From Protonemura montana (Eukaryota; Arthropoda; Insecta; Plecoptera; Nemouridae): a stretch of DNA of 64,000 nt. This document shows, in pieces, positions 1 through 12,434 of this stretch (its first letter is position 1; each line of letters opens with the position of its first letter). Under the pieces are notes generated by a model. The model was not told where the DNA came from and ran no database searches. It saw only the letters and a program-made list of their open reading frames with translations. The stretch lies in NCBI GenBank assembly GCA_947568835.1, contig OX387605.1:13148418-13212417 (forward strand), written 5' to 3'. The position numbers were made by a program, and so were the translations under genes.

Positions 1-378
1 ATTTCCATGTTATGGATGATTTTTCATAAATTTTGTGTTGTGTCCCGATGAGCTTCTTACATATTTGAGATGGGAATTCAATGAATGGCACTCATTTGTA
101 AGAAAAACAAGAGATAAGAGCAATTCACGATTTCGGGCATCACCATATAATCTTGGCTCTAGCAATAGGTCAAGTTTCAATCCCAACGCTGGAGCAATGG
201 AGGCTCATATAGGGGTGCATTCATGGTTGTATTGTTATAGGAATTATCCTACTAGCTGCTCAGACCTTTTGTTGATGGTACATTTGTAATCAGGTACAGA
301 AATTAAATCTCTTGTGGAGACAGCTTGATCCAAAACATCAATAAGAAAATCATTAAAAACGAAGAAGATTAGATGTAC

Positions 379-3300
379 CTGTCCGGCAGGAGCGTCCTTG
401 CGGCACGCTGTCTCAGCCAACTCAATCGTAAGCCGGACGTTGAGTCCAGCCACCACCTGTTGGCTGGCGGCCGTAACGCGTGTCACCTGTCGTCGGTACA
501 GCGAGTTGGTACCCGCATCCAGGGTGCTCACTGCAAAACTGGCCAGCTCCTGGTGACACAAGCCACTTGTCAATCACAGCAAAGACAAATTCCATGCTTG
601 AGCACAGTGGATTTTGGAGTTAAGCCCACCTCCATGAGACAAGACATGTAAAAAATTAGGTAGGTATCCTTTGCACGCCTTGCAACTACACAATGTCCTC
701 TCTCACCTGGATGTACGGGTCGGAGACATTTGCGGGCGCAAATCCGCCGACGGCAACGCCTCTTCGCTGACGTGGTTTTCCCTCACCGCTACACTCTGAC
801 TTGACTACGCGCACGCCATCGCCGACTGCAGCTGCGCGGTGCAGGGAAACCACGCACATCTTCGGCTCGCCGACGTGTTCTGATTCGCAGTCTGCCACGC
901 TCGCGCCCTCCTGCAGGCAAGGCAACTCTCCAGACCAGTGGACAAGGGTCTGCTTTCAAAGATACTGATACACTTCGATAAAACTGATCAAACTCTGGGC
1001 CTCTGGCTTCCATACACTGTGCCACGAAAAATTGCATGCTGAATGGTTTTGAAACCACCTTCTTCAAGTGCTTATAATAAGATAAACAAGACAAGTCAAC
1101 TGTTGCTTGGGTTTAAACTTTGATTTAAGATCAGCTGGAAGAGAAAACAGACCGAGCTAGATTGTTGAGAGAGTGGGCCCAAATAAAATATTAGTAAAAA
1201 GATGGATGGTATTACTTGGAATTGGATGGAAGAAGTATAAAAACTTTGGTGCCTGAGCTCGGTAACTAATTTGCCCCACTTTTCTATGAATATCTCAAGC
1301 TGTGATGAACTGTGATGAACCAACAGCTGCTTGTGACCCACCTCACTGCATGCGGTGTCGACAACCCTCAGTTTGATACGGAAGGCAGTGCCATCTGCAA
1401 CAGCCCGTTGCTGCACGGCAGAGACGGCCAGTACAGCTCGGCGGCGGTCGTCGGCATCCAGTCGGTCCAGTGTCTCTACCGCGACGGCAGCCAAGCCCCC
1501 TCCCAGCTCTGCATCGGAGTCAACGTCCACCGAACGCTTGAACTCGTCGTGGAGAGAGCGCCGGCGACGACGGTCCGTCATCGTCTGGTCCTCGGGCACT
1601 GAGAGAAAACAGTGCAAGGATCAAATGAAATGTGTTGTAAAGTTGCAATAGACTTGCTATGAAGAGTATACATCATGATTAGGACAGCTTGGAAGATTAA
1701 TGTCTCTAGCCTTGACATTTAATAACAACTACTATCGACACATTTAGTTACAAAAATATAAGAAACAATGCCCTGGATACATAGTCATGTCTAGTAGATC
1801 GGCACAATTTATGTGGCACAATTTTATATTTTATGTTCTGGAAGTGTGCACTTGCTTTCGTAAATTATTTGCTGCAGTTAAAAAAATACGTTCAAGAATA
1901 TGTCAGGCACACAGTCTGTTGTTTAAGTTGCAAAAAAAATCTTAGAAAGAGCCAGGACAGACCGACGACTCACGTTAATTTTGTTCCTAATAGTGGAATC
2001 GATTTCCAATTTCTTTTCACAAAATAATGAGTTAATAAAGTAGATGTAAAATTTATTGGATGTGCAGCAGCTTGCATCTAAATAAGTCCAACAATACTTC
2101 ACAGCAACACTAACATTCAATGTCATCGACTCTAGGCTCTTCCTCTTCCTGTCTTGCATCGACCTCATCTTCAGCCACGCCTCCTTCGCTCTGCACAATG
2201 AGATCATCGATACTCTCGGCTTCACTTCGCTGAGTTTCTTCAGGCTTGTCCTCGGAAACTGCGTGGGTCTCGCTGCGTACAATGAGATCGTCAGTTCTGT
2301 CTTCCGCCTTGTCTTCTGTTTTCTGGGCCTGTCCGATAAGATCGTCAATACTCTCGGCATCACCTTGCCGAGATTCGCTTTCTGCCTGGTACATCTCATC
2401 TCCAATGAGAACGCCTACGTTCCCTCGGTCCACCGTTTCTGACTGCGGCAGCCCGACAAACTCCACGTCAGGCTCGGGCTGGCGTTCGGATGGCACAGGA
2501 CTTTCCCAAGCGTCCAGGTAGTCGTAGACGCCTTGCACATCGTTGTGGCGTCGACTCCACACCTCGTTCTCGGTGTCATCGACACGTGGCAGCGTGCAGT
2601 TGTTGGACAACACCTGGCGGGTGGTTTTGTATTAGTTGTGACACTTGGGGCTGTGTTCTGTAGCTCTTATCGCCAACAGATGGGTTGAAATGGTAATTTT
2701 ATGCTAAGACTAATTGTCAGAGGAGAAAATACGCACTCATTAAGCATCTGGTAGTGGAAAGAGATTTGGAATAATGTACCTAATAATGGGTGATACTGAT
2801 ATGATATCAAAGTTTTGGATTTAGCTTTAAATTTAGGTATTTTTATTTCAAACATATTTCCTTGGTACAGCTTTTCTTAGTTTACAGCTGAATTTTATAT
2901 TTATTGATACTACGCCAACGTCCATATCATGCCGACAACAAATTGTCATTCGTAGGCAGCAAAGCAAATCTATGCACGCATAAACATACACATTATTACG
3001 AACACTATGACAGTCTCAAAAATTGATGCCCAAACGGGGATGGCCATTTGGGCACCAATTTTTGAGACGGTTATAGTGTTCATAATAATAAAATACCCTG
3101 CACATTGCAAGCGTTTGCAATTTAAATAAGATTTCATCTAAATCCAGCATCAATGCTTGCAAAACCATTTTTTACAACAAAAAATTGCTGAGAAACTTGA
3201 AGGATAGAACAGAACCCACAATTTGTAGCAACTACTCGTCCCATGAGTTTTTAAGTGGGCGAGGCCATTCCATCTACCGTTGCTGAACAAGATGAGTAGA

Positions 3301-5067
3301 AAAGCAGTGTCCAGACCTACCTCTCTCATGTGCAGCCATGGCCGGTCCAGGATCTCGATGCTGCACACAAACTGACTGTCGGACGCTGTGCACTCATCGC
3401 GAGATTTGCTGACTTCCTTCAGGCAGTCGGTCTCTGCCACCAGAAGCGTCAGGCGGTACTTTATCCCGCCCACCACCTGCAATTGTAAATGTTACTGGAT
3501 GAATTCACATTAGAAATCGACTGTGTTTCTGAACTTGCTTGTACTGTTATGTCCAACAAGCTACAGGGAAAAAATGAAATTCTGGCAATTTGAAGACATT
3601 GGAAACTTATAAGATCGATCAAGTGCCACAAAAAATCCCATTCAAGCGTGGAAGTCAAGGATAATTGCTCAACTGAATTATGTAAGAGTTACTCAGCAAA
3701 AACCCTTTTAGGAACTAATTGAGCATATATATATATAAATATATGTATATTTTTTAACTAAAATTGGTACCCATCCAATGATTTATAATTAGCATAAAAT
3801 ATGGAAAAGACATTAAAAATTAACCAAACCTTTAACTCGAACCGATAAAAAAAATAAAGCAGAGAAGTTAAAAAAAGACAAAAAAGACCGTTTGGGAAAC
3901 AAAGAAAATTAGAACAGTTCCTATCATATCTGCCTTGATATTTCAACAGTATTGTCATAGTTTCCATTCTTTATGCTATGGTTCTTCTCTTTCGATGTTC
4001 TCATCAATTTAAATTCAGAATGTGGCCCACCTGCTTAGAGGCAGCTAAAACTGAGACTGCAGCATGTTTAAACTGCCCCTTGGTTAATTTGTCCATCTCA
4101 GCCAGGGCATGTTCGATGAATTGCTCCAGAGACTGTACGGACGGATCCAAGATTGTTTCGCAGCCTGTGCAAGGTCCTCGCTTCTTTACAGCTACCGGCT
4201 CCTCCACCACATCTTCTTTCACAGCAGCAGGGGTTGACTCAGCAAGAGGGATTAGCGGCTTTAGCAGGAATGGTCCTAGCTCAGCCATTAGAGCCTCATC
4301 AGAGTTTTGCTCCGCCTGCTAAGGGGAAAAGTCTGTAAGTCTCGTCTCAGTCGGCTCGTACTTTGTTCCCTTGATGTAACTCTGACAAGGAAAGTACAAA
4401 TAGCGGTGGTGTTGTAATTAAGAACACATGCAACTAATTCAATTGACATCATGCATACATTCCATTCATGTTAGAATACCTGTTGCTCAGCAGGTGCAGA
4501 GCATTTTGTGTCTTCATCAATGAGCGTCTGCTCCCCATCCATTTCTCGAATGGCAACATCACAGTCCAAGTGCTTGGGAAAGCACTCATCTTGCGGCACA
4601 AGCTTGCAAGCTACGGCAAACTGCAGCCGCAGCCGATGAATGCCATCAGAATCTTCGGAGCCATCCCGCTGGAATATTACAGTGTATATTAAGATCAGCT
4701 GACCTCTGACCTAGCCAGCTGCGGAATGGCAAATCGGAATGGACTTTGTCCAAACAGGAAATGAAACAAAGTGCGTCATTCGCGCGAAATGCGTTATGCA
4801 CGAGGTTAACATGTGACCGTGATGCAAGTGTGTCGCAATGCAATGATAATATTTTGAAACTAACAAAGAACTCACCCCAGATTCAGACAAAAGTCTCACT
4901 GCTTTGTACTCGTAGAGTGCGTCTGGTTTGGAGTTAAATTCATCCAGGACGAACTGTGACAAGTCTTCCAGTCGTGATCGGCTAGTCACTACATTTTCCT
5001 GACATGAAACGAACAACAAAACAGAACATTGTGCGACGAGCAGCAGCCACACTGACAACTGCGCCAT
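379..5067 (-). CDS. Secreted multicystatin precursor (3' end outside window)
   Basis: Cystatins inhibit papain-type cysteine proteases; insect multicystatins are tandem cystatins, often fused to cathepsin F. Eight visible exons keep phase: 5067-4876, 4668-4480, 4318-4031, 3476-3321, 2613-2115, 1598-1342, 910-707, 549-379 (652 codons). The start ATG is followed by a hydrophobic signal peptide (MAQLSVWLLLVAQCSVLLF). Four cystatin-like units are seen. Unit 1 is degenerate. Unit 2 has QVVGG, paired cysteines and the DRPWL motif. Unit 3 has QRAVADG in place of Q-x-V-x-G. Unit 4 has QVVAG. Between units 2 and 3 lies an acidic linker with the repeat ESIDDLI, followed by RRRRR, a possible processing site. 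The last visible exon ends in donor CAG|GTACAT, so more protein lies beyond the left edge. No protease domain is seen here. The 2613-2115 exon can also be read 3 nt past its donor to a stop at 2110-2112, which would give a shorter secreted form. Confidence 0.8.
2052..2057 (-). terminator. Possible internal poly(A) signal (AATAAA)
   Basis: A minus-strand AATAAA lies about 55 nt beyond the in-frame TAG reached when the donor after the acidic linker of the multicystatin is not used. It would suit an alternative terminal exon ending after cystatin unit 2 and the acidic tail. It may also be chance in an AT-rich intron. Confidence 0.35.
3000..3130. repeat. Fold-back SINE copy in multicystatin intron
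   Basis: Two arms of about 35 nt, both containing CAATTTTTGAGAC or its complement and GAACACTAT, face each other around a short GGGGATGGCCA-like loop. The outer flank carries the same tail seen at 25047-25105 and 41785-41960 (TATTTTATTATTATGAACACT and TTGCAAACGCTTGCAA, here in reverse). It is one family member with part of its body duplicated in inverted orientation. Confidence 0.6.
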
Positions 5068-5540
5068 TCCTCATTCGCTACTGCGAGTGCGACTGATTTC
5101 TGGGGCGACTGCGAACAGTGACAGATCAGGTCGCCCCTGTTGCCAATGCGGAGAAGTAACATTTACCGCGAGAAAATTTAAAAGTATAATAATAGTTTGA
5201 CCAAATTTCCAGCGAAAGAAGATATAGCCATCCATCTCCGGACATTTAATCCCTGATGTATATATACTCATCTTTTTACAAATCTTGCTCAGTAATTTTC
5301 ATTCTGTTGTTGCAGAGTAGGCTTTACTTGATTGATTGTTTCTATTATTAAGCCTACAATCACACTACAAGTCTACAACAGAATGAATGATGAAGGTTGA
5401 TGAATACGAAAAAAACCTAACCCACGAAAAATACGACCTACAAAAAATGACGATGAAAATTTCGTTCACAACCAGATTAGATGAAATTCACGAATTACAA
5501 AGATAAACAACATAAAATAGAAATAAATTACACTAAAGAG
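5068..5540. other. Intergenic: multicystatin promoter side
   Basis: About 470 bp separate the multicystatin start codon from the poly(A) signal of the upstream PDZ gene on the same strand, so this must hold the multicystatin promoter. An imperfect stem (GTAGGCTT ... AAGCCTAC) lies near 5317-5358. No coding exon was recognised. Confidence 0.5.
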
Positions 5541-5543
5541 CAT

Positions 5544-5549
5544 TTTATT
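5544..5549 (-). terminator. Poly(A) signal of the PDZ scaffold gene
   Basis: AATAAA on the minus strand, about 110 nt past the stop codon of the PDZ gene. Confidence 0.6.
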
Positions 5550-5655
5550 GAAAACAAGACGGCCTTAGAAAAGTACTAATTTCTAACCGCCATACAAAAT
5601 TTGTTAGCATTGGCAAGCAAGGCCTAAATATTAGTAATGCACTGTAAGCCCATTA

Positions 5656-8600
5656 TCACAGTGGACCAGTCGTACCCCGACCACCTAGTTTTACGGCCGG
5701 GGCCGAGCTGATTGTTAGCACCACAGGTCCCTCCGGCAGCCGCTTCATGGCTCCCCACGCCTCAAGCCGAGACATCTGCGCCATATCCCATGCGCCAATA
5801 CGTAGCAGGCGATCGCCCTCGTGCAGCAAGCCGCTGCGCTCTGCCACGCCACCTAACAACAAAACCACGATGATGATATTGGAGGGATCATGAACAAGCG
5901 GGGCCTTCCATTAAAAAAATAGAAGCTTGGTGTATCGAAAATGATGGCTCGGGAGAAACCCACCTAGGAAGAGTTTCTTGACGGTGAGAGGGACGTTGCC
6001 GAGAGGAGAATCGCGCCCACCGTCGAGACTGAAGCCCAGACCAACAGTCTCTTTAATCAGGGTGACTGTTACTTCACCGGTCGCTGCTCCCCCTACCACT
6101 GGGACCGCCTCCGTGCTCTTCGACTCAGCAACATTCGGCTCCGAGTCGCTTGGCTCGGAGCGCGACACGGTCAACGTCACCTCCATTCGTGGTTCCTGCA
6201 CAGAGACAAGGAGCTGATGACCAGGGTGACAAGAAAGATGTTTAATTTTTTGGACACTTTGATTACAAAAGCTAACTTTTTCATTTGGAAGTAAATACCT
6301 AACAAGATGATGCAGAGATATAAAATATTTTTTCAACTATCTAGCAGGGTTCTTATAGATACAGGTGGTCATTAAATTGCAGACAATCACAAACAGCTGG
6401 TCTATATTTCATAAACTAACTCTGCAATGAGTATCCAAATCTAGCGGTATCAAACACTTCTGATGAAAATACTTATCTTACGGGACTTGGGCCGATTTTA
6501 CCGACGCAATTTAAAACGCTCTTAAACCTCATTTAGGGGTGATTTAGTCAACATACTTTTTTTTTTTAAACAATGATGTTTTGATAATTGCAAACCAAAA
6601 AAATGAAACCACACACGAAGAAAACGAAACAAAGTCGTTTTTAACAATATGTTTGCTTCGAAACGGAAAATTTGGTGACTTGGAAATACACACAAAATAT
6701 CAATGGGACTTCTTACTTTGACCTTCAGCTCACAGTTTAAAAGCTTAACCCCCATCCTGATTTGGGCAGAGAGGGGCAGCTACGATCAGTAGCGGCTACA
6801 AAATGACATTTTTTTATTTGACAAGACAAAGCCTTCCTGAATCATCCTGAATCATCCTGAATCATCACCAAATTCAAATTTAAATTTCCTTATATTTTGC
6901 ATATTGATCTAAACATCATCTTTCAAATCTTTCAAAATGTCAGCTTTATAGAGAAAATCAATTTTGCTCTAAAACCTCTCGTAAACGCCGATCACGCATT
7001 GGTGAAATCGGCCCTTATTGTCTCAGAAGTGAAATAACACCTGGTATAGGAAAAGTCCAACGATCATAATATTTAAGTCTGCTCTTAAGTGTACTACCAT
7101 TGTACCCATTGGGACAGTTAAACTACCTTGAGAGCAGCTACGGATTGGGCATGAGTGAGGCCGCGCGTGGCCTTGCCGTTGATGCTGAGCACGTGATCTC
7201 CCCGGTTCAGTCGGCCGTCGCGTGCCGCGGCACCGCCTTGTAGCACTTTGTGCACGGTGACGTGCTTGGCTTCTAGGTCTGCCCCGCCTGCAAGCGCCAG
7301 TCCCAGCCCGGCGTCTGGTGCTGGCCGTCGCAAAATCACCTCAAGAGTGGCGCCGGCCACAGAAGTTTCGGAACCAAGCAACTCGCTGGCGTCAAGGGAA
7401 GCGCCTCTTGCATGCGCCATCCGTTCTGCCTTCTGGAATGCCGTGTGAATCTCAGATACTGACACACAGCGCCGATCGCGAGAACTCGTGAGTGCTGGAC
7501 GCTCAACGGGCGTGGTTTCTTTTGGAATAGGGTCTCGGGGGGGTTTCGAAGGGTGGCTGTTTGGTACACGATCTGTGGAAGATGTTCGCACTTTGTTTGT
7601 TTGTTCTTTTGACGCAGCATGTGAGTGGCTGTTTGAAACTTTATCGTTTAGTGGTTTTGAAGCTTTGTGCTTTGGTGTTTTTGAAATATTTTCCGTTGCG
7701 GTTTTGTCAACAGAAGTTTTCGTAATTTGCTTCTTGGAGGCATCTTCAATTGGAGCTCTCAAGGTAGGTTCCTTTGAAGAATCAACGACAGCAGCTTTTA
7801 AAGCTTGCTTCTTAGAAATTTGTTCAACAGTAACTTTTAATGGCTGTTCTTTAGGAACACTCTCAACAGACTCCTTCCTTGCTTCCTCACATAGGATCGG
7901 TTCCTTCAAATCTTTTTGTTTCCATTCCTTCGGCTCTTCCATCGAAACTTTCAAGACTGTCTCTCTTGGAGCAATTAGTTCCTTCAATGTGTCATTCAGC
8001 GACATTTTGGCCTTTGGCTGCGGCTCGGCTCGTGGTTGGCCAGATACCAACAGCCGGCGACTGCGGCCACCGTCGTTGACCTGGACCAATTCGGGCGGGG
8101 CATCCGTCATGTGCGTTATGTACGCCACACGTACGGGCGGCGGCAGTTTTGTCGGGGACTCAGGCTTGTCGCGGCCGGAGAAGAAGACGAGATCATCGCA
8201 TTCAACGGCACCCTCGTCGCAGAAGTCGCCCTCTTCCGAGTTTGAGTTTGAGTTCAAGTCCGAATCGGCGTCGGCGTCATTCTCAGAGTCCTCAGAGTCG
8301 CTGAACTTACGCTGGATTTGTGGAGAGCCGATCTGGAACAAGAAAAGGCATTTTGGAATTAGCTCAAGGTTTGGAGCAGTCACTTAAAGAAGGATAGAAC
8401 TTGAGGCTGCCTAATCTAAAGAAAAACTATGGTGAGAAGAAGGAAGGATGAGTTAAGTAAGGAGTCCAACTCATGAGTCCAATTGTAAAGTAATTGTAGG
8501 GGGGAGTTTTCATTTCATGTTACCACTTAATTCAGAATTTTGAAAGTAAACTTTAAGTGGCTAGAAACTAGAAAGAGTATGACCTATCTAGTCACATTTT

Positions 8601-11600
8601 ACATGCTGGGTGCAAAATTAGGCCATCTAAATTTATAGGAAACTAACCAAAGTGAAAATAGTTAATTTCGTAATCGTGGCTAAGTTTCAATAAATCTTTC
8701 AGATGCATTTATGACGTTGATATTCACCACTTCTTGGTTTGTGAATTGCCAGCTTTGCTCAAGGTCGGCAACCTACGCATCCGTACTGAGGGTTGCGAAC
8801 ACCCAGAACTATTGCATTTTATGACACCTCCATCCTGTATTCCGTGTAGAAAACCACATTTAAACTACTTTTCGCTTCAGAGAAAGGCTTAAGTCTTATG
8901 ATTCATTTAAATAATTATTGTCCTTTATTAATCAAATCATTTAGAGGAGAAACTGTTTAATACTTTTGACACAAAAGGCAGCAGGTTGTTAACATTCAAT
9001 GTTATTTGATACTCTAGCAATTGTAAGCGTAGTTTATCCACACGAGTTCACTTAAAATTGACCAAATAATAGCTACAAAAACAATTAAACAACACCTGTA
9101 ACTAACTGTAAGTAGTTTAGCAAAGTCCTTGGTATATTGGACCCAATAAAAATAAGTCATCTAAGCTGCCAAATAAAATTTGCGTGCCTTTCATTTATAC
9201 TCGAAAATCTCACTGAACAAGTAACACAAAAGGTAAGCCAATAATCTCCTTTTAGTAACAATATTTTTTTGTCCAATCACTTTTAACTGCATGAATATTT
9301 TGCCTGCTTTTCAAGCATTTTGCTATCTGTCCTTGGTTGGTATTTTTCAGCCTAATGTGATTGGATTGGCTCAGGTTTGTGTCAGGGTGGCTCAGTAGCT
9401 ACCTTGAGATCGCGACCGCTGCTATGCCGCGCTGAACTGAGCACCGACTTGCGGTTCAACGCCTCCAGGCTGCGAGGCGCCAGCACTCGACCTCCCGAGG
9501 AATCCACCGAAGATGTACGCGAAGCGCTGCAAAATATATCTAACAGTTAACCTCTTGGCTTGCATTATCCTGCTTCAAAGTGATTCCAGTAGAAGCCTTT
9601 CTTGTGATCAAAATGTAAATCACTTTTACTTTTAACTTTCCTGTAATTGCAGTTATGAATTTTAGACCAACAACATAATAGCCACCAAACCAAGATGTGA
9701 AGCAATGGAACCAAAACGTGAGTCTATCCCTAAAGACAAATCTCAAAAATGAAGTTCTTGCAAATAACTCAGGAGACGCTGAAAACAGTTCAAGCACCAA
9801 CCTAGAGTGTCCCGAGTCCCGGGGCAGTGCGTCCAGGTCATCTCTCGATGGCGGCAGACTTGGCGGCAGACTTGGCGGCAGACTTGGCGGCAACGGCGGC
9901 GGCACTTCTGACTTGACGCCGACAGTCGACCTCAACGTTGACACGAACGACGTCTGTGGTCGCAGAAACGACACGTACGTCGCTGGCGTAGGCGGCTGCA
10001 CGGCCAAAGTTGACGTCTCAGTCACACTGTTCGACCGCAGCGTCACAGGGAACGGCCCTTTGGAGTAGCCAACGAGCGGTGGAAGTTCTCCAGGCTTCAC
10101 GGTGACCGTGGCAAGACCATTGGACATCGTCTTTGCAGTAGACATGCCGTTGGTTCTAGAAGATACCGAGATGTGACCGTTGGGTTTTGAGGCGACAGGC
10201 GGTGGACCTGTGGGCTTGGTGAAAGTTGTCCATGACTCTTGTGTCTTGAGGGCCGGGACAGACTCCGGCAACTCCTGCTTCAGCAAAAACGTGTCCTTTG
10301 CCCTTGTGTATGGCGCCGAGCTGGGCGTCCTCACGAACGGCGACGACGTCGGCGGCGATGGCGTTATCGCCTTTGGCAACGCGGGCAGCATGCCGTACCC
10401 CACTGACTTTGAGACAGGGGGTGCCGCGAGTGAAGCGGAGCGTCCCCGCGACCACGGTGTCAGCATCACCTCTTCGCGCGAGTGGATCTCGGGCAGGTCT
10501 AGCACGCTGGGTGCAGGTGGCACAGCCTCGCTGCGCTCGGGGATCACCAGACCGCGCAGCTTGCTCATGCCGCGCCTGCGCTGCTCCACCAGAGTGGCGA
10601 GCGACGTGCGTCGAAGCTCGTCCAGGGGGCGCTGGCTCAAGTCTAGCAGGCTGTGTGACCTGGCGTGAAGGCCGGTTACCTCTGAAAAAATAAAGAAAAG
10701 CGGTGGTGAGGTCAAAAAAAAGATAATCGAGGCTGATAATGCACTAAACAGAGTGTTTGGGCCAAGTAATGTCTGCAGGGTACCTTTTCTCTCAAATATA
10801 AGCAACCCTTCATCTTTGTTCCCCATCAGATTTAACCAATTTTAAGATAATGTCTCAGTCACTGGTTAAAATATGAAAAGATTGATAAGCAGTAGGCAGG
10901 CAGCTTCAAATCTAGTAAGATCACAAAATGTCGATCAACAGCATTATGTTTTGTTGACATGAATGCCTGATTCAGGGCACGTTTCGTGAGCAGTAGCACT
11001 TGCGTTCCCAGGAGGTTTTAAGTGACTGCTAACATCACATTACTGTCAACTGTCAGGACCAGGGCAGTAGAATCCATTCAACGTTCAACTATTTTCGGCC
11101 AAAGCCATCGAGAACCTAGCCCCATTAATCAAAGAAAACAATGAGAAGTTAGCGAGTTGCCTCGGTGTAATGCGGAAAAAGAGCACTGCAATTCTTCACA
11201 GCACAAGAAGTACTAACCTGGCTGATCTCTGCGCAGGATGACGGTGTCGTCGAGACCGAACCGCGACGAAGGCTTCCTGGGCAGCGTGCTGCTTGCAACT
11301 GCGCGCGACTCCTGCGACTCGGGACGTTGCGCACCCAGTCTGCGCGGCAGCGTGGACGACTCGATCGCCTCTGAGGGCCGACCGAACATGGCGATTTTGT
11401 CGCGCACGCTCTGGTCGCTGCGCTCGTCGCTGCGCCACGAGGCTGCGCGCGGCTTACTGGTTGCTGCGCGGTCTTCGGGCAGGCTGTGACGAACGTCTTC
11501 AACTGTCTTTCTCGGCAGCAAACGGAAGTCCTCGATCTTGTTCGGTCGGAATTCGTCTGTTGTTTTGCTCGTCATCGCGAGGAAAGTTTCGGGTTTGCTT

Positions 11601-12384
11601 GGCAATGTTCGGAGGTCTTCCATTTTACGCGACAAGACCTCCTCACTCGCTTTTAAAACTGGTGTGAGAATGTTTGTTCTCTTCATCTTGACATCGTCTA
11701 TTTGATGGGCCGGTGTTCTGATTTTGTCTGCCTTATTTATAGGCAATTTTTTGTGGCTTTCTGCGTTGTTTACGACCGCCTCAAAGTATTTTTCTTTAGT
11801 AGGCATATTCGTAAACTCTTCCCTCTTTAGTTCGGAAATGTCTTCTTTGTTTGGCACTGGCCTGAATTCCTCTTCCTTGATCGACTTCGTCGCAGGTATC
11901 TCTGACTTACTCGACTTTGTCCTGAAGTCTTCAATTTTGTTCGGCTTAATTTTTCTTTCACCTTCCTTGTTATTTCGAAATTCTTCTTCCCTGCATGGCA
12001 CTGTTTCCAATTTTTTTGCGTTGCTTGGCACTACTATACTAACCGCCTCCACTGTTAGTTCGATCTCGGCCTTGCACCTGTAGGTCCCGGGCTCATCCAA
12101 GCTAGGCCTGGCAGGCACCTCAGGCGCCGTCTTCGTCCCTTCGGCTTGCCCACGCCGAGGCTTCGGTTCCGGCTTAAACCGGAAGCCATCCTCCTCGTAG
12201 CGGGCCGGAAACTCGTGGCCGTCGGGGGGTAGCCGCGAGAAGGGCGGCGGTGGCGGTTCCATGGGGGCTGTGTACAGAGGACGCCGATGAAGGACATTTT
12301 AAGAGGTCGCTGACGTGCTGACCAGAAAGCTCACGAGAAAGGAGACAGACAGAGAGAAATAGAGACCGATCTACAGAATGAGAG

Positions 12385-12434
<50 letters not shown>

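Noticed and set aside
35..289. 84-codon plus-strand ORF at the left edge, considered as a transposase piece
   Set aside because: No recognisable motif; lies in what should be a multicystatin intron.
7488..8387. Long plus-strand ORF of 299 codons
   Set aside because: It is the mirror of the Lys/Glu-rich PDZ exon; Phe/Ser/Cys-rich composition is the usual antisense shadow and no domain is seen.
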